A DNA stretch of 16,895 nt from Actinomycetes bacterium (GCA_029263035.1 JAJCYF010000001.1:1-16895); one strand, 5' to 3'; shown: positions 1-7,563, numbered from the stretch's first letter. Notes: generated by a model not told the origin, from the letters alone. Program-made: numbers and translations.

Positions 1-494
1 GGGTTGGTCTGCGGGGAGCGGTTCCGATCATTCTCGCCACCTTTCCGCTGTTGGCCGGAGTCCCGCAGGCCGAGTACATCTTCAACATGGTGTTTTTCAT
101 CGTCCTCACCTCCGCGCTGGTCCAGGGGACGACGCTCATCAGGGTTGCGCGGTGGTTGGGACTGGATGAACCGACGGCCCCGCCGGCCGAGCCGCGCCCG
201 GCGCCATCACAACAAATCCTCGAGGTGGAGCTGGGGAAGGAATGTGCCGCCACCGGCAGGCGAATTGTGGACCTGGACCTGCCGCCGGAACTCATACTCG
301 CGCTGGTCAGAAGGGGTGACCGGGCGATGATTCCGACGGGGACCACCAAATTTGAGATCGGGGATGCTGTCCTGCTGGTGGGGCGTGAGCACACCCTTCG
401 GGAAGCGGTGGCTTTGTTCGGGGAGTCCGGGGTGGACGGTGAACCCGAAAACAGCGCCGGCACTGGGGAGTTGGAGCCGCCGGGTGTTAACTGA
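1..494 (+). CDS. K+/H+ antiporter, NhaP2/CvrA type (CPA family), 3' end with RCK_C domain
   Basis: The gene is cut off by the left edge of the window. The reading frame begins at base 3, leaving 163 visible codons and a TGA at 492-494. The first ~45 residues hold the conserved GLRGAVPIILATFPLLAGVP segment and the last membrane helix (NMVFFIVLTSALVQGTTL), typical of the end of the membrane domain in NhaP2/CvrA potassium/proton antiporters. A Pro/Ala linker follows, then a cytosolic RCK_C (TrkA-C) domain from about visible residue 75 to 145, with the characteristic G-D-A-V-L-L-V-G strand near its end. RCK_C domains in this family bind regulatory ligands and gate ion exchange; in other bacteria some bind c-di-AMP. 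The role inferred is K+ extrusion and pH homeostasis at the inner membrane. The family call is firm; the exact ion is inferred. An internal TTG at 51 is not the real start. Confidence 0.88.
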   Translation, partial: VGLRGAVPIILATFPLLAGVPQAEYIFNMVFFIVLTSALVQGTTLIRVARWLGLDEPTAPPAEPRPAPSQQILEVELGKECAATGRRIVDLDLPPELILALVRRGDRAMIPTGTTKFEIGDAVLLVGREHTLREAVALFGESGVDGEPENSAGTGELEPPGVN

Positions 495-520
495 GTGTCC
501 GCACGTGGTAGGAAGACATC

Positions 521-856
521 ATGAACTCCACAGTCGCCCAGGCCCCCGATCGTGGTTCACTGACGCGCGCAACCCTCTGGATGATCGGGCTGTCGATCGC
601 GCTGTTCTGGCTTCCGATCCTCGGCCCGGCGATCGCCGGGTTTGTCGGGGGGACCAGGGCAAAGACGATCGGCAAGGCGTTGATCGCAGCCCTGCTGCCG
701 GCAGTCCTGCTGGGAGCGGCGGTGGCCGCAGTCCTGCTCCTGTTCGACCTGCCGTTGATCGGCACCATCGCCGGCATCGGCATCTTCATCGTGATCCTGG
801 CGGAAGACGTTCCGATGTTCGCCGGCGCCGCCCTGGGGGCGCTGGTCACCAGGTAG
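521..856 (+). CDS. small three-helix membrane protein, unknown function
   Basis: A 111-residue protein with an ATG 26 bases after the antiporter stop. A GGTAGGAAG sequence about 6 bases upstream of the ATG serves as ribosome site, so it may be co-transcribed with the antiporter. It has a short polar N-terminus and three hydrophobic segments (about residues 18-42, 50-77 and 79-108). The first ends in the Gly-rich GPAIAGFVGG, followed by a basic patch (RAKTIGKA). This looks like the small Gly-rich integral membrane proteins of unknown function seen in archaea and bacteria, in which a G-x-x-G-G-R-x-A turn lies between helices. I do not recognise a catalytic or transport motif. The only functional hint is the position between two cation-transport units. 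It ends 4 bases before the stop of the convergent small gene. Confidence 0.75.
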   Translation: MNSTVAQAPDRGSLTRATLWMIGLSIALFWLPILGPAIAGFVGGTRAKTIGKALIAALLPAVLLGAAVAAVLLLFDLPLIGTIAGIGIFIVILAEDVPMFAGAALGALVTR

Positions 857-860
857 CCGC

Positions 861-1007
861 CTAGCTCTTCGGTGTGCCCTTCAGCTTTCCCAACAGCTTC
901 TTCGCGCCCGATTGCGGTTTCGCGGGTTCGGGTGCCGGAGCCGCCGGCTCCGCCTTCTTCTGCTTCTCCATCTCTCCGTACTTCTTGAAGTCTTCGTAGT
1001 TCGGCAT
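861..1007 (-). CDS. 48-residue Lys/Ala/Pro-rich small protein
   Basis: A short gene: ATG at 1007, stop TAG at 861-863, 48 residues. Its ribosome site is among the strongest in the window (GGGAGGT, 5 bases before the ATG) and overlaps the TAG stop of the upstream PhoU-RCK_C gene, so the two are almost certainly co-transcribed and probably translationally coupled. The N-terminus (MPNYEDFKKYGEMEKQKK) looks like a charged amphipathic helix. An Ala/Pro linker of about 12 residues follows, then a basic tail with GAKKLLGKLKG. There is no membrane helix, signal peptide or cysteine. It matches no family I know. As the last gene after a transporter and its regulator it could be an accessory or regulatory peptide, which is inference only. 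Frame, ribosome site and spacing make it a real gene rather than chance. Confidence 0.72.
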   Translation of the reverse strand: MPNYEDFKKYGEMEKQKKAEPAAPAPEPAKPQSGAKKLLGKLKGTPKS

Positions 1008-1017
1008 CGCTACCTCC

Positions 1018-2190
1018 CTAGGTCTCGCCTTCTTGGTCCCCGAACATCCACCCCAGGTGCTCCACCGTGTCCTGCGGGCCGATCAGGATCAGCCAGTCGC
1101 CGGCCTGCAGCATGGTCCTACCCCGCGGGCGGTAGATCCAGCGGCCCCGGCGGCTGAAGGCCAGGGGAGTCATGCCCCGCAGGTCCAGCTCACCCAGGCT
1201 CTTGGCGTCGGCCGGGGACTCCTCCTGCACCGTCACCCGCATGACCACGTCCTCGGCGGCCCCCAGCGCTTCGGCGATCACCGGGTGCAGCTCCTCATCC
1301 CGCTCGATCAGCCACACCATCGCCTGCGCCGCATCGCCGATCCCCTCCGATGCGACCGCCAGGTGCAGCAGGCCCCTCAGCGCCCCCCGGTTGCGGGACT
1401 CCGCCGCGGCGTCCAGCACCCAGCGCTCGATGCTCTCGCGCATGTCGTCCAGCCGGTCCTCCAGCCGGACCACCTCGGCGGCCAGCCCCCGGTCGTCCAG
1501 CAGGACTGCGGCGTAGGCCAGGCCGACGGCGGCCTCGGCCAGGTCCTTCATATCGACCACCTCGTCGACTGCCTTGTCCAGCTCCCAAAAGTTCTGCTCG
1601 TCCTGGACCTGGACCGGCTTGGCCGCCATTCCCGCCAGCCGGCGCAGCTGCGGCAGCCCCTCCGGATGGCCGCGGACCACCAGGATGTCCTTGCCCTGCA
1701 GCACGCCCTCGTCGGCGGGGTCGAACAGCCACCGGGTACCCCGGCGGATGGCGATCAGGCGTACCTCCTCAACGGCGCTCTCCAGGTCGTCGACGCTGCG
1801 GCCCTGCAGCTCGCTGCCCTCCTGGATGGCGATGCGGTCGATGACCTCGTCGGCCTGGGTGAGGTCGGTTCGAAGCTCCTTGGGGATGCCCAGCTCGTCC
1901 AGCACGATCTTGGCGATGTCGACCGCCTGGTTGCCGATCATCTCGATCGAGCTCATCACCTGCAGCAGCGACGCCAGCCCGGCGGCGTCCTGCGGGGACC
2001 GGGAGGCGATCAGGCAGACCTCCCGCATGCGGTGCACCAGGCGGCTGAGCTCCTCCTCCAGATCCAGCACCTCACCGGAAAGCTCTCGGTCGGCGTAGAA
2101 GAGTCCGGCGTAGGCCAGGTCGAGCATGAGCTCGGAGGTGTCCTTGGCCTCGGCGAGCATCGCCTTTAAGGTGCGCGGGCGTTCGTTCAA
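1018..2190 (-). CDS. (PhoU-RCK_C)x2 cation-transport regulator
   Basis: A 390-residue soluble protein built as an internal duplication: PhoU-like helical domain (about 10-105), RCK_C/TrkA-C domain (about 112-188), second PhoU-like domain (about 203-305) and second RCK_C (about 310-385). The paired strand motifs are G-K-D-I-L-V-V-R-G and A-G-D-W-L-I-L-I-G. The PhoU helices carry the usual KDTSELMLDLAYAGLFY and KDLAEAAVGLAYAAVLL motifs. The architecture is known as the PhoU/TrkA-C proteins that travel with MgtE-like permeases in archaea and some bacteria; RCK_C probably senses a ligand and PhoU contacts the transporter. Translation is taken to start at a TTG overlapping the TGA stop of the permease gene (TTGA). 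An ATG ten codons later is possible, but it would cut into the first conserved helix. It sits in a permease-regulator-small protein operon. Confidence 0.85.
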   Translation of the reverse strand: MNERPRTLKAMLAEAKDTSELMLDLAYAGLFYADRELSGEVLDLEEELSRLVHRMREVCLIASRSPQDAAGLASLLQVMSSIEMIGNQAVDIAKIVLDELGIPKELRTDLTQADEVIDRIAIQEGSELQGRSVDDLESAVEEVRLIAIRRGTRWLFDPADEGVLQGKDILVVRGHPEGLPQLRRLAGMAAKPVQVQDEQNFWELDKAVDEVVDMKDLAEAAVGLAYAAVLLDDRGLAAEVVRLEDRLDDMRESIERWVLDAAAESRNRGALRGLLHLAVASEGIGDAAQAMVWLIERDEELHPVIAEALGAAEDVVMRVTVQEESPADAKSLGELDLRGMTPLAFSRRGRWIYRPRGRTMLQAGDWLILIGPQDTVEHLGWMFGDQEGET

Positions 2191-3443
2191 CCGGCGATTC
2201 CGAGCCAGACCATGGACAGGATCAGCGCAACCGCTCCGATCAGGTCCATGGAGGAGGTGACCACCGGGATCCCGTAGTTGTCGGGGTCAAGCCCCTGGCG
2301 GAACGAGAGCATGGCGGTGTAGTAGGCGACAAATACCGCTCCGGTAGTGGCGATGGCCCCCGCAAGCATCGTCAAAGCGAGCATCTGCAGCAGTCCGGGA
2401 GTTGCCAGCCCGACTGCGGCAGAAACGAGGGTGCCGCTCAATCCGACAAAAAGAAACACTGGTACCCCGAGAATATAGATCAAAGCGATGTCTTCCCAAC
2501 TTCTCATGCTGGGAATCGCCTGGGGCGGAATTGTTCCCAGGTGCAGCTTGGAGGACAGACGGGCACTCAGTATGCCCCCCAGCGCCCCCGCGTCCTCCAG
2601 GAACGGCGGGATGAGCACCAGCAGGCCGGGGTAGGCCAAAAAGTCGTGCATCCGCTGTTCGATGGTCAGGCCGGCCACCACGTCGACCACCCCGGCCAGG
2701 ATCAGGATGGTCAGGCTGCCCCGCACCACCCTGCGGAAGATGTGCAGCTCTTTGTGCCTGATCCGGTAGACGGTGGTGGCGATCGCACCCAGGATGCTCA
2801 GGACCGAGACGATCTCCGGGAGCGCCCCGACCGGCAGCAGGAAGGTGACCAGCCACAGGGCGGGGAGGGTGACCAGGTCCCCGGCGGCGGTGACGATGGG
2901 CGCCGCAACGTTGTCCATGTCCCAGCCCCTCTTGACCGACATGGCCGCCACCCCGAGCGTGATGCCCAGGATCACCAGGCTGGAGAGCAGCCCGCCGATG
3001 ACCGAAACTGCGATGTAGTGGGTGAGCGGGATGGTTTCCACCCCGAACAACCGGGCGACCTCCTTCGCCAGGAAGGCCAGGGCGATCGACACATAGAGGG
3101 TCAGCGCCGCCGCCGCCATGACGTTCTGGCCGGCTAGGTTGCGCTTTTCCACCGTGCCCTCGAACTCGCCGGTGTGGATGGCGGTTCCCAGGCGCGACCC
3201 GAGGGCGCCGAAGATGTTGCCCCTCATCCCGATCGCCGCCGGCACCAGGACCAACAGTCCGGGCAGGCGCTCGAGGGTCCCGGTCATGAAGCCCAGCGCC
3301 AGCCCGGCGGCCAGGTCGCCGACCGAGGAGACCAGTAGGGCCGCCATGCCCTGCTTGAAGTTGGTCCGTTGCCTTCCGATGAGGCCCAGAAAGCGACGCC
3401 GGATGAGGCGTCTGGTGCTCGCGGAAAAGCCGGGCATCTTCAT
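2187..3443 (-). CDS. MgtE/SLC41-like divalent cation permease, two-repeat form
   Basis: A 418-residue integral membrane protein made of two MgtE-type membrane repeats. Repeat 1 has PGLLVLVPAAIGMRGNIFG (61-79) and later a G-W-D-M-D-N...P-I-V-T-A-A-G-D signature (173-189). Repeat 2 has YPGLLVLIPPFLEDAGALGG (271-290) and G-L-D-P-D-N...P-V-V-T-S-S-M-D (384-400). These Pro and Asp positions correspond to the ion pathway of MgtE/SLC41 proteins. The N- and CBS domains of classical MgtE are absent, which fits the separate PhoU-RCK_C regulator encoded next. Mg2+ (or another divalent ion) as substrate is inferred. The frame stays open upstream to 3680, but residues before the ATG at 3443 are Arg-rich, unlike the family, and overlap the divergent gene. 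An AGGG lies 5 bases before this ATG, and a second ATG at 3437 is possible. Confidence 0.83.
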   Translation of the reverse strand: MKMPGFSASTRRLIRRRFLGLIGRQRTNFKQGMAALLVSSVGDLAAGLALGFMTGTLERLPGLLVLVPAAIGMRGNIFGALGSRLGTAIHTGEFEGTVEKRNLAGQNVMAAAALTLYVSIALAFLAKEVARLFGVETIPLTHYIAVSVIGGLLSSLVILGITLGVAAMSVKRGWDMDNVAAPIVTAAGDLVTLPALWLVTFLLPVGALPEIVSVLSILGAIATTVYRIRHKELHIFRRVVRGSLTILILAGVVDVVAGLTIEQRMHDFLAYPGLLVLIPPFLEDAGALGGILSARLSSKLHLGTIPPQAIPSMRSWEDIALIYILGVPVFLFVGLSGTLVSAAVGLATPGLLQMLALTMLAGAIATTGAVFVAYYTAMLSFRQGLDPDNYGIPVVTSSMDLIGAVALILSMVWLGIAG

Positions 3444-3607
3444 GGCAACCCTATTCGTCCAGATGGAAGGCTCTGCAGCCGATCTTTGCACACGGCTGGG
3501 CGCTCGGACCGCTGCGCCGCGTGAATTTAACGTTGCATTCCGCCACTTCGGGGAAGATAGCCTGCGGGCAGCCCGACGGGTCGCTGCACGGACAGATCGG
3601 AGACCAG

Positions 3608-4486
3608 ATGCCCCGCAGTATCGCCGCCAGGCTCCGCACCCTTGGCTGCGCAGCTCTGGCTCTATTAATTGTCGCGGCAACCGCCGGGCCGGCGACGGCC
3701 GTGACGCCGCTATCGTACGTGGCGCTCGGAGACTCCTACACCGCCGGCCCTCTGGTCCTACCGCAGGACCCGAATACCCCCGGCTGCTGGCGGTCTCTGG
3801 TCAACTACCCGCACCTTTTGAACTCCCACCGGCAATTTTCGAGCTTTGCCGACGTCAGTTGTTCGGGAGCTAAAACCGACGACATGTTCGCCCCCCAGGC
3901 CGTCGGCGGCGGAGCCAACCCTCCCCAGCTGGATGCGCTGGCGCCCACCACCCAGCTGGTCACGCTGCAGGTGGGGGGCAACGACATCGGGTTCTCGGAG
4001 ATTGCGACAACCTGCTTCGGCCTGCTCCCGCTGGGAACGCCGTGTCAGACGATCTACAACCCGGGCGGGGTCGACGAGATCAGCCGGCGGATCGACGCCA
4101 CCCGCCCGAAGGTCGACCGGGTGATCGCAGCCATTAAGGAGCGTTCGCCCGGGGCCCGCATCTACCTGATCGGCTACCCGGCGCTGTTCCCGGAGAACGC
4201 GCTGGGGTGCTGGCCGTTCATGCCCTACGCGCCGGGCGATGTCCCGTACCTGATGGCCAAGGAGGCCGAGCTCAACTCGATGCTGGCGGAGCGGGCGGCG
4301 GCCACCGGCGTGACATTTGTGGACACCTACACGCCGAGCATCGGCCACGACTCGTGCCAGTTGCCCGGGGTTCGCTGGATAGAGCCGGTGGTGGTGCCGC
4401 TGATGGGATTTTTGGTCCACCCGAACGTGATCGGCATGGCGGGCATGCAGAACGCGGTGGCGGCAGCGATCGGTCCGGCGCCGTAG
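3608..4486 (+). CDS. secreted SGNH/GDSL esterase-lipase
   Basis: A 292-residue exported hydrolase. The chosen ATG has a GGAGA ribosome site 5 bases upstream and opens a classical Sec signal peptide: basic start, hydrophobic core LGCAALALLIVAATAG, and an Ala-x-Ala cleavage site near residue 31. The longer frame from 3521 would spoil this signal. Catalytic blocks are GDS (Ser43, block I), Gly87 (block II), GGND (Asn125, block III) and a C-terminal VHPN (His271, block V). The Asp normally three residues before the His is a Phe here, so a Ser-His dyad like that of Streptomyces scabies esterase is likely. The mature protein has six cysteines (60, 85, 136, 146, 201, 250), enough for the three disulfides of that fold. 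The substrate cannot be predicted. It is divergent from the permease operon and precedes hisS by 39 bases. Confidence 0.88.
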   Translation: MPRSIAARLRTLGCAALALLIVAATAGPATAVTPLSYVALGDSYTAGPLVLPQDPNTPGCWRSLVNYPHLLNSHRQFSSFADVSCSGAKTDDMFAPQAVGGGANPPQLDALAPTTQLVTLQVGGNDIGFSEIATTCFGLLPLGTPCQTIYNPGGVDEISRRIDATRPKVDRVIAAIKERSPGARIYLIGYPALFPENALGCWPFMPYAPGDVPYLMAKEAELNSMLAERAAATGVTFVDTYTPSIGHDSCQLPGVRWIEPVVVPLMGFLVHPNVIGMAGMQNAVAAAIGPAP

Positions 4487-4513
4487 AGGCAGAGGCCAAA
4501 TGGGTCTCACAGG

Positions 4514-4519
4514 TACACT
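4514..4519 (+). promoter_or_regulatory. -10 box of a leaderless-type hisS promoter
   Basis: TACACT fits TANNNT and ends 6 bases before the hisS ATG, so transcription would begin at or next to the A of the start codon. There is no convincing ribosome site before this ATG (only an AGG 12 bases away), which supports a leaderless mRNA. No clear -35 box is visible. The placement matches the boxes before rarA, the CPBP gene and the antitoxin gene. Confidence 0.55.
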
Positions 4520-4525
4520 GACCAC

Positions 4526-5782
4526 ATGTCCTCAAAAATCACCGGGCCCAAAGGCGCGCCCGACCTCTTCCCCCCCAGGTCCACCCTGCACGACGAAATA
4601 ATCACCTCTGCGGTCGAGCAGTTCCGCCGCTTCGGCTACACCCGGATTGAAACCCCGATGTTCGAAAGCACGGAGCTGTTCCAAAAGGGCCTGGAGCCCG
4701 GCAGCGACATGGTGACCAAGCAGATGTACACCTTCGAAGACCGGGGCGGACGTTCGCTGACCCTGCGGCCCGACATGACCACCCCGGTGGTACGGGCGAT
4801 CCTGGAGCACAACCTCGATAAGCAGGGCCTGCCGCTCAAGTTTTTCTACGTCGCCCCGATATTCCGCCAGGAACGGCCCCAGGCCGGCCGGCAGCGCCAG
4901 TTCACCCAGGTCGGAGTGGAGGCGGTGGGCTCGGCCGGACCGGATATCGACGCCGAGGTCATCCAGCTGGCCACGAAGATCTACAAAGCCCTGGAGCTGG
5001 AGGTCACCCTCGCCCTCAACAGCATCGGCCACCCGGCCTGCCGGGCGGACTACATCCCCAAACTGCAGGCATACCTGCGTTCGGTCTCCGGGCAGCTGTG
5101 CGAGGACTGCGTTCGAAAGATCGACACCAACCCGCTTAGAACCTTCGACTGCAAGGTGGAGAGCGACCGCAAGCTGCTGGAGGACGCGCCGCTGATTGTC
5201 GACCAGCTGTGCCCCGAGTGCGAGATCCACTACGCCGGGGTCAAGGACCGGCTGAACGAGTGGGGCATCAAGTTCACCGAGGACCCCCGGTTGGTGAGGG
5301 GGCTGGACTACTACACCCGCACCGCGTTCGAGTTCACCGCCGAGGGGCTCGGCTCCCAGAACGCCGTAGGGGGCGGCGGCCGCTACGACGGCCTGGCGGA
5401 GTCGCTGGGCGGCCCGTCGCTGCCCGGAATAGGTTTCGGCCTTGGCGTGGAGCGCATCGCCCTGGCAATGGACGGCAGCCGGCCGGAGTTCGAGCCGAGG
5501 CTGGACGTCTACATCGTTACCATCGGGGACCAGGCCCGGACCCTCGGCTTCAAGCTGGCCCCCAAGCTGCGCGACGCCGGGTTCTCCACCGACCTGGACC
5601 ACGCCGGACGGGCGATGAAGGGCCAGTTCAAGACGGCGAACAACCGCAACGCCGCCTGGGTGATAGTGATTGGGGAGAAGGAGATCGAAGCCGGCAAGTT
5701 CACGGTCAAGCACATGCTGTCCGGCGACGAGGAGGCGCTGCCGCCCAGCCGGATCGTCGGTTATCTGGCGGTGCGGTCTTGA
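4526..5782 (+). CDS. hisS: histidyl-tRNA synthetase
   Basis: A 418-residue class II aminoacyl-tRNA synthetase that charges tRNA-His with histidine in the cytosol. Motif 2 is FRQERPQAGRQRQF (113-126), the histidine-specific HisA signature is LVRGLDYYTRTAFE (256-269), and motif 3 is GFGLGVERI (303-311). The anticodon-binding domain runs from about residue 325 to the end. Length is normal. The insertion domain carries Cys192/Cys195, Cys209 and Cys229/Cys232 in CxxC-like pairs, suggesting a metal-binding knuckle as seen in some HisRS lineages (inference). The ATG at 4526 gives the standard SKITGPKGAPDLFP start. The stop overlaps the TTG start of aspS (TTGA), so the two form one operon. Confidence 0.97.
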   Translation: MSSKITGPKGAPDLFPPRSTLHDEIITSAVEQFRRFGYTRIETPMFESTELFQKGLEPGSDMVTKQMYTFEDRGGRSLTLRPDMTTPVVRAILEHNLDKQGLPLKFFYVAPIFRQERPQAGRQRQFTQVGVEAVGSAGPDIDAEVIQLATKIYKALELEVTLALNSIGHPACRADYIPKLQAYLRSVSGQLCEDCVRKIDTNPLRTFDCKVESDRKLLEDAPLIVDQLCPECEIHYAGVKDRLNEWGIKFTEDPRLVRGLDYYTRTAFEFTAEGLGSQNAVGGGGRYDGLAESLGGPSLPGIGFGLGVERIALAMDGSRPEFEPRLDVYIVTIGDQARTLGFKLAPKLRDAGFSTDLDHAGRAMKGQFKTANNRNAAWVIVIGEKEIEAGKFTVKHMLSGDEEALPPSRIVGYLAVRS

Positions 5783-7563
5783 GGACCCACTGGTGCGGGG
5801 AGCTTCGGGCTTCCGACGTGGGCAAGCAGGTAACCCTCAACGGCTGGGTTCACCGCCGGCGTGACCACGGCGGGGTGATATTCCTGGACCTTAGGGACCG
5901 GGAGGGCCTGATGCAGGTGGTCCTGCACCCTCAGGAGCAGCCCGAGGCATACAAGATCGCCGAGGCGGTGCGCAGCGAATACGTCCTGGGCATCAGCGGT
6001 GCCGTGCGGGCCCGGATCCCCGGTGCCGAGAACCCCAAGATGGCCACCGGCGACGTGGAGGTCGCCGCGGACTCGATCGAGATCCTCGCCAGGGCCCAGA
6101 CGCCCCCGTTCCAGATCGAGGACCGGGTCGACGTAAAAGAGGAGACCCGCCTCAAGTACCGCTACATCGACCTGCGCCGGCCGGAGATGCAAAGGGGCCT
6201 GAAGGTGCGCCACGAGATCATCAAGGCCATCCGGGACTTCTTCGACGGCGAGGAGTTCATCGAGATCGAGACCCCGATGCTCAACAAGTCCACCCCGGAG
6301 GGGGCCCGCGACTACCTGGTTCCCTCGCGCCTGCAGCCGGGGAACTTTTTCGCCCTGCAGCAATCGCCGCAGCTGTTCAAGCAGCTGCTGATGGTGGCCG
6401 GCTTCGACCGCTACTACCAGATCGTCCGCTGCTTTAGGGACGAGGACCCCCGGGCCGACCGCCAGCCGGACTTCACCCAGCTGGACATGGAGGTCTCTTT
6501 CGCCGGCGAGGCGGAGGTCCGCCGGCTCACCGAGCAGATGTTCGTCCAGATCATGAAGCGGACATTGGGCGTCGACCTGCCCGCACCCTTCCCGCAGATG
6601 ACCTACGACGAAGCCCTGGACACCTACGGCAGTGACAAGCCCGATCTGCGCTTCGGCCTGCCGATGGTCGACCTGACCCGGGTCTTCGACGGCACCGGGG
6701 TCCAGATGTTCCAAAACGCCCTGTCCAAGGGCGGGGCGGTAAAGGGCCTTCGGGTCCCCACCGGGGCAACCTTTAGCCGCAAAGAGTTCGAAGCCCTGGT
6801 TGCGGTGGCGAAGACCTTTGGCGCCGGAGGTATGGCGTGGGTCCTCTACGGCCCCGACGGCGCAACCGGCCCGCTGGCCAAGGCGCTGTCCGCCGAGGAG
6901 GTGGCCGGCGTCAAGCAGGTCGCCGGTGCCCTGGAGGGCGACGCGGTGCTGATCGTCACCGATGCCCTGAGGGTGGCCCAGCGCAGCCTGGGGGAGGTGC
7001 GCCTGGCTCTGGCGGACAAGATGAACCTGAGGCCGGCACTGGAACCCACCGACCCCGAGTCGTGGAAGTTCCTATGGGTGGTCGACGCTCCGATGGTCGA
7101 GTGGAACCCCAAGGAGAACCGCTGGGACCCCACCCACCACCCGTTCACCGCGCCGCACGAGGCGGACATCCCGCTGATTGAAACCGACCCGGGCGCTGTG
7201 CGCTCCCGCGCCTACGATGCGGTGCTCAACGGATCCGAGGTCGCCGGGGGCAGCATCCGGATCCACGACCCCGAGATGCAGCGTAAGGTGTTCGGCCTGA
7301 TCGGCATCGACCAGGAGAAGGCGGAGCGGATGTTCGGCTGGTTCGTCGACGCCTACAACTTTGGGGCTCCGCCGCACGGCGGCATCGCTGCCGGCGTCGA
7401 CCGCATTGCGGCGATGGTGGCCGGCAAGGAGAACATCCGGGAGGTGATGGCGTTCCCCAAGAGCTCGGCGATGACCGACCTGATGACCGGGGCGCCGGAC
7501 ATCGTGGACCACGCCCTTCTGGAGGACCTGCACATCAAGGTGGTTGCCCCCCCGCCCGAGTAG
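5779..7563 (+). CDS. aspS: aspartyl-tRNA synthetase, bacterial type, probably non-discriminating (Asp/Asn)
   Basis: A 594-residue class IIb synthetase of the long bacterial type. It has an OB-fold anticodon domain (about 15-105), catalytic motif 1 (around 161-184, ETPMLNKSTPEGARDYLVPS), motif 2 (219-238, FRDEDPRADRQPDFTQLDME), a GAD insertion domain (about 280-420) and motif 3 around HGGIAAGVDRI. The start is the TTG at 5779, giving the family start MRTHWCGELRASDVG; the open frame to 5209 is only read-through of hisS in another frame. TTG overlaps the hisS TGA (TTGA), so translation is probably coupled. The anticodon domain has RRRDHGG with His30, and Gly82. His and Gly at these positions are features of non-discriminating AspRS, which also forms Asp-tRNA-Asn for GatCAB. 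That reading is inferred by recall, not by alignment. Confidence 0.96.
   Translation: MRTHWCGELRASDVGKQVTLNGWVHRRRDHGGVIFLDLRDREGLMQVVLHPQEQPEAYKIAEAVRSEYVLGISGAVRARIPGAENPKMATGDVEVAADSIEILARAQTPPFQIEDRVDVKEETRLKYRYIDLRRPEMQRGLKVRHEIIKAIRDFFDGEEFIEIETPMLNKSTPEGARDYLVPSRLQPGNFFALQQSPQLFKQLLMVAGFDRYYQIVRCFRDEDPRADRQPDFTQLDMEVSFAGEAEVRRLTEQMFVQIMKRTLGVDLPAPFPQMTYDEALDTYGSDKPDLRFGLPMVDLTRVFDGTGVQMFQNALSKGGAVKGLRVPTGATFSRKEFEALVAVAKTFGAGGMAWVLYGPDGATGPLAKALSAEEVAGVKQVAGALEGDAVLIVTDALRVAQRSLGEVRLALADKMNLRPALEPTDPESWKFLWVVDAPMVEWNPKENRWDPTHHPFTAPHEADIPLIETDPGAVRSRAYDAVLNGSEVAGGSIRIHDPEMQRKVFGLIGIDQEKAERMFGWFVDAYNFGAPPHGGIAAGVDRIAAMVAGKENIREVMAFPKSSAMTDLMTGAPDIVDHALLEDLHIKVVAPPPE

Noticed and set aside
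1033..2169. A 378-codon open frame on the plus strand opposite the PhoU-RCK_C gene
   Set aside because: High-GC antisense shadow. Its translation is rich in Gln/His/Leu with no domain, and the minus strand has clear PhoU and RCK_C motifs.
2492..2533. Clustered TTCCCA/TGGGAA inverted repeats in a slightly AT-richer stretch
   Set aside because: They lie inside the conserved coding sequence of the permease; no sign of an insertion or attachment site.
3444..3607. Mg2+ riboswitch (M-box or similar) before the MgtE-like gene
   Set aside because: The 164-base gap shows no conserved riboswitch core or strong hairpins; only a weak GGCT/AGCC repeat is present.
3444..3680. 79-residue N-terminal extension of the permease frame
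   Set aside because: Arg/Ala-rich, unlike the family, and overlaps the start of the divergent esterase gene; the ATG at 3443 fits the family start.
4487..4525. T-box leader before hisS or alaS
   Set aside because: The upstream gaps are too short, and the promoter boxes leave little or no leader for a T-box structure.
4532..5713. A 393-codon minus-strand open frame opposite hisS
   Set aside because: Antisense shadow of a well-conserved synthetase; no recognisable protein family in its translation.
5209..5778. 190-codon upstream extension of the aspS frame
   Set aside because: It overlaps hisS in another frame; AspRS homology begins exactly at the TTG at 5779.
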